Origin: an uncultured Holophagaceae bacterium
GTDB lineage: Bacteria; Acidobacteriota; Holophagae; Holophagales; Holophagaceae
Assembly: GCA_903927605.1 (NCBI GenBank)
Contig: CAIYNT010000029.1
Span: 1 to 19,780 of the forward strand
Direction of reading: 5' to 3'
Length of the DNA stretch: 19,780 bases
Position numbers and translations under genes: made by a program. The notes below the pieces were generated by a model, which was not told the origin of the DNA, made no database searches, and was given only the letters and a program-made list of their open reading frames with translations. Each line of letters opens with the position of its first letter. Positions within the stretch are counted from its first letter, which is position 1. Shown piece by piece: positions 14,829 through 19,780 of this stretch.

Positions 14829-17642
14829 ATGATGCCACCACCCCTGACTCCCCCACCCCCAGGTGCGGAAGGCCCACGGGAGGCTGGTTTGGGTGTGCTT
14901 GTCCCCGGGAGGCTGGTGGGTCGGTTCCTGGTGGAGACTCTGCTGGGTCACGGCGGCATGGGCGCGGTCAACCTGGCCTGGGATCCGGTGCTCGAGCGGC
15001 GGGTCGCCCTCAAATCCATCCGGCTGGGCAAGGATGGACATGCCGCCGCCACCGAGCGGTTCCGACGGGAGGCCATGGCGCTGGCCCAGCTCAATCACCG
15101 GCATGTGTGCCAGGTCCATGACTGGGTGGAGGCGCAGGGCAACGCCTACATCGCCATGGAGTACATCGAAGGGGAAACCCTCTCGAAAGTGGCCAAGGGC
15201 ATGGACCTGCGCCACAAGCTGCAGGCCCTGGCGGCCGTCGCCCAGGCCCTGGCAGCGGCCCACGCCAAGGGCATCGTCCACCGGGATCTGAAACCCGGCA
15301 ATGTGATGGTGGATGTCCATGGCCAGGTCAAGGTGCTGGACTTTGGACTTGCCCGGCTGATGGATTCAGCTGAGGCACAGGTCGACACGGTCACCGGGAA
15401 CGCGCCGAATCTTTCGAGCCTCGGGGAGAATGCTGGAGATGGCCCTACCTTGGTGGTCTCCGCAGCCTTGGAACAGGAGGAGCAAACCAGCCATGCCCCT
15501 CTTATACCCTCTACCTCCCTTTCCGGGTGGGGGGAGATGACCGAGGCGGGAATCTTCATGGGGAGTCCGACCTACGCGTCTCCGGAGCAGATGTGCGGCA
15601 AGCGGGTGGGCCCTTCGAGTGATGTCTTTTCCCTCGGTGTGGTGGCCTGGGAACTCCTCCTGGGGGACCATCCCTTCCCAGGGGAGGGTCGGGCCAGGAT
15701 GGAGGCGACCCTCGCAAATGAGCTCAAACCCCTGCGGGGTCGGCGCCTGTCCAGGTCGCTGAAGGCCCTCTTCCGGGCCATGCTGCAATTGGATGCCACG
15801 AGGCGGCCCACGAGTTCGCAGGTGGCAGAGTTGCTTGCCGGTCAACTGAACCGGGATCCCGCCGCCTGGTGGGCCGGGGGCGTCGCAGCGACGCTCATCG
15901 TCCTGCTCGGCCTCGGCTACTACCTGTTCGGACGCGGCAGCATCGCCGACCTGGTCAAGGACCGTCCGCCCAGGGTGGCGGTCATGCCGATCCGGAACGC
16001 CACCGGGGACGCGAGTCTCGATGCCCTCGTGACGGTGGGCATGCCCGAACTGCTCTCCGCGGCCCTGCAAGCATCGCCCAGCCTGACGGTGGTGGAACCC
16101 GAATCCGTCACCCGGGCGATCTCCAGCCTTCGCATGAGCCCGGCTGAGGGCCTGGAACCTGCCAATCAATCCCGCATCGCCAAGGCACTGGGCGCCCGTC
16201 TGATCCTCCGGGGAACCCTGAGCCAGGACACTGCGCTCCATGCCCAGACCCTTGCCTATGAACTGGTGGATGAAGGGGGGCACGCCCGCGTCTCCGGGTC
16301 ATCCAGGGCCGTCCTGCAGGCCTCCTTCGCCCCCTACGCCCTGGTGGATCCCGCCGTCCATGACCTCCTCCGGAAGGTGGACCCCCTCCGGTCCAGAAGC
16401 ATCCAGGATCCGGCGGTGCCAGAGGAGGTATTCGCGACCTACGCCAACGGCAAGGCGCTCTTTATAACAGGGGACTTCAAGGGCAGCGAGCCCTTCCTGC
16501 GTGAGGCCTCCACGAAGGCTCCCGGCTTCTCGAGCGCGGTGTCGGCCTATGCCGCCTGTCTCCGCCGTCTGGGGCGGGACCAGGCCCTTCCCGTCGCCAA
16601 CTGGGCGCTGATGTCCGCCCGAGCTACCGGCGACCGCTGGGCTGAGGGCCGAGCCCTTGGCTTGAAGGCCTACCTCGCCAAGGATTTGGGAGATCTCGAT
16701 GAATCCCAGCGCCTGCGAGAGGCTGCGCTGGCCCTGGCCAAGGCCATCGGCGACCGGGATGGGGAGACCATCGCCTACAACCATCTCGGGCTCATCGCCG
16801 CCGAGCGGGGCAGGGATGGGGAAGCCAAGGGCTTCTACGAACGCTCGCTCAGCCTCAGTCAGCAGACCGGGGACCAGTTCTACCTCTCCCTGGCCCAGAA
16901 CAACCTCGGGAACCAGGCGCTGAAGCGGGGCGACCTGGCCACGGCGAAGGGTCTGTACCGGACCAACCTGGAGCTTCAACGAGGTCTCGGGAACCGCTGG
17001 GGTGAGGCCCTTGCCCTGAACAACCTGGGCGTGACGGCCCTCGTGGTGCGGGACCTTCCTGCCGCCGAGGACCTGCTCACCAGGGCCCTCGCCACCCGGG
17101 AGGCCCTGGGGGACAAGGTGGGCCAGATCACCAGCCTGCGGAACCTCGGCATCCTGGCCTTGATGAAGGGCCAGCCGGCGGTCTCCCAGGCGTACCATGA
17201 CCGGGCCCTGGGCTTGGCCCAGAAGACCGGCCTCCGGACCATCGAGGCCGAGTGCCAGTTCTATGTCGCCGAGCTGGCCCGGTTCCAGCAGCGGTTCGCC
17301 CAGGCCCGGGCGGGCTATCAGCGGGTGCTCGATCTCCTGCCGGAGGGCGTGACGCCTGAGGTGCGTGGCAATGCTCTGGCGGCGCTCGCGGAGTGTATGA
17401 TCCGCATGCCAAGGCCCGATTCACGGGAATTCGAGCGGCGGCTGGCCCTCCTCCGTCCCGCCGATTCAGACTCGCCCTATGTGCACCGGGCCAAGGCCTG
17501 GTTCGCTTTCCAGTCGGGCCACCGAACCGCGGCGTTGGCGGAACTGGACCGGGCCATGGATGACCTGCAACGGCGGGCCCCCGAGCTTCGGGCTGAACTG
17601 GAGCAGACCCGAGTGCGCTTCGAGGCCGCGGCGAGCAGCTGA
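14829..17642 (+). CDS. Membrane Ser/Thr protein kinase with TolB-like region and TPR repeats
   Basis: This 937-aa protein begins at one of two adjacent ATGs (14829 or 14832), 10 bp after the PH-like gene. A Pro-rich N-terminus is followed by a Hanks-type kinase at 28-340: GHGGMGAV (40-47), Lys62, HRDLKPGN at 151-158 (Asp153 catalytic) and DFG at 171-173. The SPE of the activation segment (251-253) follows an insert of about 65 residues rich in Ser, Thr and Gly (178-243). One membrane helix lies at about 347-367 (WWAGGVAATLIVLLGLGYYL), so the C-terminal part is probably periplasmic. Residues 380-500 read RVAVMPIRNATGDASLDAL and ALGARLILRGTL, similar to TolB/FlgO-like regions of such kinases. 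Residues 601-840 are six TPR units of exactly 40 residues each. The substrate is unknown. Confidence 0.93.
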   Translation: MMPPPLTPPPPGAEGPREAGLGVLVPGRLVGRFLVETLLGHGGMGAVNLAWDPVLERRVALKSIRLGKDGHAAATERFRREAMALAQLNHRHVCQVHDWVEAQGNAYIAMEYIEGETLSKVAKGMDLRHKLQALAAVAQALAAAHAKGIVHRDLKPGNVMVDVHGQVKVLDFGLARLMDSAEAQVDTVTGNAPNLSSLGENAGDGPTLVVSAALEQEEQTSHAPLIPSTSLSGWGEMTEAGIFMGSPTYASPEQMCGKRVGPSSDVFSLGVVAWELLLGDHPFPGEGRARMEATLANELKPLRGRRLSRSLKALFRAMLQLDATRRPTSSQVAELLAGQLNRDPAAWWAGGVAATLIVLLGLGYYLFGRGSIADLVKDRPPRVAVMPIRNATGDASLDALVTVGMPELLSAALQASPSLTVVEPESVTRAISSLRMSPAEGLEPANQSRIAKALGARLILRGTLSQDTALHAQTLAYELVDEGGHARVSGSSRAVLQASFAPYALVDPAVHDLLRKVDPLRSRSIQDPAVPEEVFATYANGKALFITGDFKGSEPFLREASTKAPGFSSAVSAYAACLRRLGRDQALPVANWALMSARATGDRWAEGRALGLKAYLAKDLGDLDESQRLREAALALAKAIGDRDGETIAYNHLGLIAAERGRDGEAKGFYERSLSLSQQTGDQFYLSLAQNNLGNQALKRGDLATAKGLYRTNLELQRGLGNRWGEALALNNLGVTALVVRDLPAAEDLLTRALATREALGDKVGQITSLRNLGILALMKGQPAVSQAYHDRALGLAQKTGLRTIEAECQFYVAELARFQQRFAQARAGYQRVLDLLPEGVTPEVRGNALAALAECMIRMPRPDSREFERRLALLRPADSDSPYVHRAKAWFAFQSGHRTAALAELDRAMDDLQRRAPELRAELEQTRVRFEAAASS

Positions 17643-17664
17643 AGGGCCCGACGGCGGTTGAGCC

Positions 17665-18222
17665 TCAGGCGAATATCGGTGCCCGTTTTTCGAGAAACGC
17701 CGCCAATCCCTCTTTTGCATCCGGATGCCGCATGGCGGCCTTCATCTGGGCGCCCTCGGCTTCCAGGAGGGCGCCCAGGCTGTCGGGATCGAGGCCCTGG
17801 TTGCGCAGCAGGGTGGCCTTGATGCGGGCGAAAGTCTCCGATGGTCCAGCGGCGAGACGGCGGCCCCAGGCCTCCACCGCGCCCTCCAGCTGATCCGCAG
17901 ACACCACCTGGTTCACGAGGCCCAGTTCCCGGGCACGTTCGGTGGAGATGGGGTCACCCATCATCCTCAGCTCAGCGGCGAGGGCGGGATTCACCAGGCG
18001 CGACAGCATGACGCTACCGCCCCAATCGGGATGGAGACCGAGCTTCACGAAGGCCATGCCGAACACAGCTTCTGTCGAGGCGATCCGCAGGTCCGCACAG
18101 AGGGCCAGGCTCAGGCCCGCTCCGGCGGCCGGGCCCTGCACCACTGCCACCACCGGCTTGGGCAGGGTCGCCAGCTGGTACGCCACCGAGGCGCCCAGAT
18201 CAGGGCCTCCATCTCGCCCCAA
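17665..18222 (-). CDS. PaaG-like enoyl-CoA hydratase/isomerase, C-terminal fragment after frameshift
   Basis: This is the second part of a crotonase-fold gene whose first part is at 18111-18449. Homologous coding begins near 18201; the open frame starts at a TTG at 18222. It contains PKPVVAVVQGPAAGAGLSLALCADLRIAS, written here in parts: PKPVVAVVQGPAAGAG then LSLALCADLRIAS, the oxyanion-hole and CoA-binding core. FGMAFVKLGLHPDWGGS follows. Both classic hydratase glutamates are replaced (Ser in the GAGLSLA position, Phe in the PEI position), while Asp in LHPDWGG matches the catalytic Asp of PaaG-type isomerases. Restoring one base would give a 261-aa protein, the normal length. Substrate is unknown. 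Confidence 0.82.
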   Translation of the reverse strand: MGRDGGPDLGASVAYQLATLPKPVVAVVQGPAAGAGLSLALCADLRIASTEAVFGMAFVKLGLHPDWGGSVMLSRLVNPALAAELRMMGDPISTERARELGLVNQVVSADQLEGAVEAWGRRLAAGPSETFARIKATLLRNQGLDPDSLGALLEAEGAQMKAAMRHPDAKEGLAAFLEKRAPIFA

Positions 18223-18449
18223 CGCTGCTCAGAGAGCGCCTGCGCCATCCAGCCGATATCGCCTCCTGCGCAGAAGGCGCGACCCGCACCGCGCAGGAAC
18301 AGCGCTTTCACGCCCGGTCCGGCGGCCTTCGCCAATGCTTCTTCAAAACCCTCCCGCATCTCCGGTACCAACGCGTTCAGCTTGTCCGGCCGGTTCAGCG
18401 TCAGTGTGGCGATGCGGTCGTGAATCTCGAAGCGGATGGGAGAGGACAT
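18111..18449 (-). CDS. PaaG-like enoyl-CoA hydratase/isomerase, N-terminal fragment before frameshift
   Basis: The ATG at 18449 (MSSPIRFEIHD) has GGAG 5 nt upstream. The fragment carries RIATLTLNRPDKLNAL and GAGRAFCAGGDIGWM, the first half of the crotonase CoA-binding and oxyanion-hole signature. Coding is intact to EMEAL near 18201; then the frame is lost. CTGATCTGG would need one more G (CTGGATCTGG) to read on as LDLGASVAYQLATLPKPVV. The tail to 18111 is out of frame. The frame also stays open upstream of 18449, but that stretch is the dyad repeat and not protein-like. Confidence 0.82.
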   Translation of the reverse strand: MSSPIRFEIHDRIATLTLNRPDKLNALVPEMREGFEEALAKAAGPGVKALFLRGAGRAFCAGGDIGWMAQALSEQRWGEMEALIWAPRWRTSWRPCPSRWWQWCRARPPERA

Positions 18450-18471
18450 GGGAACTCCAGCGAAAAATGGA

Positions 18472-18585
18472 GACAGGATTAACAGGATGAAAGGCTGGAG
18501 GAACAGGATTAAAGCAACCTGGAAAGCCAGGGCCATGCTGGCTATTGAAATCCTGTTAATCCTTCAAAATCCTGTTAATCCTGTC
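18472..18585. repeat. 114-bp nonamer dyad overlapping the amidotransferase stop codon
   Basis: GACAGGATTAACAGGAT (18472-18488) and its perfect 17-nt inverse complement (18569-18585) form the outer arms. Further partial copies lie inside: AACAGGATTAA at 18502-18512 and ATCCTGTTAATCC at 18550-18562. The unit length is about 9 bp (ACAGGATTA). The centre has a smaller hairpin, AGCCAG (18525-18530) with CTGGCT (18538-18543). The right arm encodes the last residues and TAA stop of the amidotransferase gene on the minus strand. The left arm lies 22 bp upstream of the crotonase start. Function is unknown; an mRNA 3'-end structure is plausible. Confidence 0.85.
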
Positions 18586-19321
18586 CCCGCCTTGCGATCT
18601 GAACGAACGCAGAAAACAGATCCCGCGCCGCGTCGCCTGCAGGGCCCTCAAGGGTGACGAGGTTCTCGGGATGCCACTGGACGCCAAAGACCCAGCGGTT
18701 CGGATCGGTGGCTTCCACGGCCTCGATAATCGGGCCCGTGTCAGGGTGGGTGGTATCCAGGTGCCAGCCAATCGCCACGAGTGGTGGGGCTACGCGCTGG
18801 ACGGCCTGGTGGTGGCGGCTGTTGACGAGGAAGGCGTCCTCGCCCAAGAGGGCCCGCAGGCGCGAGCCAGGCGCCAGCTGCACCCGGTGGTGCATGTCCG
18901 GCACCTCCGGCGTGCCGTGCTGGTGCCGCTCCGGGTCGCAGCCGTAGTGATCCGGCACATCCTGGATCAGGCTGCCGCCCAGGGCCACGTTGAGGACCTG
19001 CTCCCCGCGACAGATGCCGAGAATGGGCAGGTCAAGCTCCCAAACGGAACGCACCAGCGGGAGTTCGAAGGCATCGCGGTCCGCATCCACCTCGGCTTCG
19101 GGATGCACGGGCTCAAGGGCATCCCAGTGGCAGGGATGGATGTCGTGGCCGCCGGTGAGCAGCAGTCCGGCGACCTTCGTCAGATCCGGGAGGGAATCTC
19201 CGGGCGCCACCAGTTGGATGGCCCCGGTCCAGCCCGCGGCCCTCAGGCCAGGAAGGTAATGCTTCTCGGCACCGGACTTGTTTTTACAGCTCACCAGGAG
19301 CATGGAGTTGCCGCTTGACAT
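18575..19321 (-). CDS. Class I glutamine amidotransferase, peptidase C26 (gamma-glutamyl-GABA hydrolase-like)
   Basis: This 248-aa protein belongs to the family that hydrolyses gamma-glutamyl amide bonds, as PuuD does in putrescine breakdown. LLLTGGHDIHPCHW at 53-66 is the PuuD-like glycine turn. GICRGEQVLNVALGG at 102-116 has the nucleophile Cys104. GVQWHPE at 213-219 has His217 and Glu219 to complete the triad. The stretch SRHHQAV at 168-174 is the family's conserved histidine region. I chose the ATG at 19321 (MSSGNSM) because GAGGGAAA lies upstream; a TTG 18 bp further up is also possible. No polyamine genes are near, so the substrate is unknown. The last residues (GQD) and the TAA come from the dyad repeat. 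Confidence 0.92.
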   Translation of the reverse strand: MSSGNSMLLVSCKNKSGAEKHYLPGLRAAGWTGAIQLVAPGDSLPDLTKVAGLLLTGGHDIHPCHWDALEPVHPEAEVDADRDAFELPLVRSVWELDLPILGICRGEQVLNVALGGSLIQDVPDHYGCDPERHQHGTPEVPDMHHRVQLAPGSRLRALLGEDAFLVNSRHHQAVQRVAPPLVAIGWHLDTTHPDTGPIIEAVEATDPNRWVFGVQWHPENLVTLEGPAGDAARDLFSAFVQIARRGQD

Positions 19322-19360
19322 GGCTTTCCCTCGGCGCAAACCTCATCACCCTACCACCCC

Positions 19361-19375
19361 CTCAGATGGTCTGAG
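19361..19375. promoter_or_regulatory. Palindrome in the amidotransferase/ssb divergent promoter gap
   Basis: CTCAGATGGTCTGAG is a perfect 6-bp inverted repeat with a 3-bp spacer, placed 45 bp upstream of the ssb start and 39 bp upstream of the amidotransferase start. It has the form of an operator for a dimeric regulator. I do not recognise the binding protein. Confidence 0.4.
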
Positions 19376-19385
19376 TCGACGGTGA

Positions 19386-19401
19386 GGCGGAGAGCTCCGC
19401 C
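19386..19401. promoter_or_regulatory. Small hairpin in the ssb leader
   Basis: GGCGGA (19386-19391) and TCCGCC (19396-19401) flank GAGC, forming a 6-bp stem 8 bp before the ssb ribosome binding site. It could fold in the ssb leader RNA. Chance is possible at this GC content. Confidence 0.3.
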
Positions 19402-19409
19402 CAAACAAC

Positions 19410-19415
19410 AGGAGG
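19410..19415 (+). promoter_or_regulatory. Ribosome binding site of ssb
   Basis: AGGAGG lies 5 nt before the ATG at 19421, a strong site that fits a highly expressed protein. Confidence 0.8.
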
Positions 19416-19420
19416 ACGTC

Positions 19421-19780
19421 ATGTCCGGATCCTTGAATAAAGTACTGCTCATCGGCAACCTCGGGCGTGATCCCGAACTGAAGTCCACGCCCTCGGGCCA
19501 GAACGTCGCCCGTTTCTCTGTGGCCACCACGGAGACCTGGAAGAACCAGTCTGGCGAGAAGCAGAGCAAGACCGAGTGGCACAACATCGTGGTCTGGGGC
19601 AAGCAGGCCGAGATCGCCGAAAAGTACCTGCGCAAGGGCAAGCAGGTGATGATCGAAGGTCGCATCCAGTACCGCGAATACACCGGTCAGGACGGCGTCA
19701 AGAAGACCGCCTGCGACATCCGCTGCGACAACTTCGTCATGCTGGGCCGCATGGAGGACGGCAACCGCGATTCCGGCGGC
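19421..19780 (+). CDS. ssb: Single-stranded DNA-binding protein (partial, C-terminus outside window)
   Basis: Binds single-stranded DNA in replication, repair and recombination. The visible 120 residues are the OB-fold: SLNKVLLIGNLGRDPELKST (written from residue 4), ARFSVATTETWKNQSGEKQS, TEWHNIVVWGKQAEIAEKYL, KGKQVMIEGRIQYREYTGQD and CDIRCDNFVMLGR. These are the usual SSB landmarks in order. The window ends just after the OB-fold at NRDSGG, where the flexible linker begins, so the acidic C-terminal tip is not visible. Transcription runs divergently from the amidotransferase gene. Confidence 0.96.
   Translation, partial: MSGSLNKVLLIGNLGRDPELKSTPSGQNVARFSVATTETWKNQSGEKQSKTEWHNIVVWGKQAEIAEKYLRKGKQVMIEGRIQYREYTGQDGVKKTACDIRCDNFVMLGRMEDGNRDSGG

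Noticed and set aside
18450..18536. N-terminal extension of the crotonase with a hydrophobic, signal-like stretch
   Set aside because: The stretch is translated dyad repeat. The ATG at 18449 has a ribosome binding site and matches the family N-terminus.
10954..19369. CAGATGGT shared between the acpS leader hairpin loop and the ssb palindrome
   Set aside because: A single shared 8-mer in 20 kb is expected by chance, and the flanking arms differ.

Overview
This window is 19.8 kb of GC-rich, gene-dense DNA from a chromosome. It carries a lipid A gene (lpxD), the lipoprotein transferase lgt, flagellar/chemotaxis genes and an Acidobacteria-style Ser/Thr kinase with TolB-like and TPR regions. That points to a motile Gram-negative bacterium. 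Acidobacteriota, perhaps the Holophaga/Geothrix group, is my best guess, but it is an inference from gene style and not a proven assignment. No tRNA, rRNA, CRISPR array, prophage or insertion sequence was seen.

Layout. Positions 1-1654 (minus strand) hold the start of an rluD-type pseudouridine synthase (cut by the window edge) and lgt. lpxD (1733-2740, plus) is divergent from lgt. Positions 2842-5827 (minus) hold two translationally coupled sensor kinases: a PAS/HisKA_2-type kinase, then a REC-PAS-kinase-REC hybrid that is broken by a one-base frameshift. Positions 5922-10517 (minus) form a tight cluster cheR, two HDOD genes, cheB and a FliK-like gene. acpS and the helicase gene hrpB lie upstream on the same strand. 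Positions 13551-17642 (plus) hold the C-terminal half of a split transketolase, a small PH-like protein and a large membrane Ser/Thr kinase with six 40-residue TPR units. Positions 17665-19321 (minus) hold a frameshifted PaaG-like crotonase and a class I glutamine amidotransferase (peptidase C26). ssb begins at 19421 (plus) and runs off the window.

How the genes relate. The 5922-10517 cluster looks like the output and adaptation part of a chemosensory pathway: receptor methyltransferase, methylesterase and two HDOD signalling proteins, with no cheA, cheW or receptor in view. The two kinases next to it may feed the same or a separate two-component circuit.

The most unusual non-coding signal is a set of short-period repeats (7, 7, 8 and 9 bp units) in four intergenic gaps. 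Three of the four form large dyads within about 20 bp of a gene's 3' end, and one of these supplies a gene's stop codon. The fourth is a direct heptamer array between the divergent lgt and lpxD starts.
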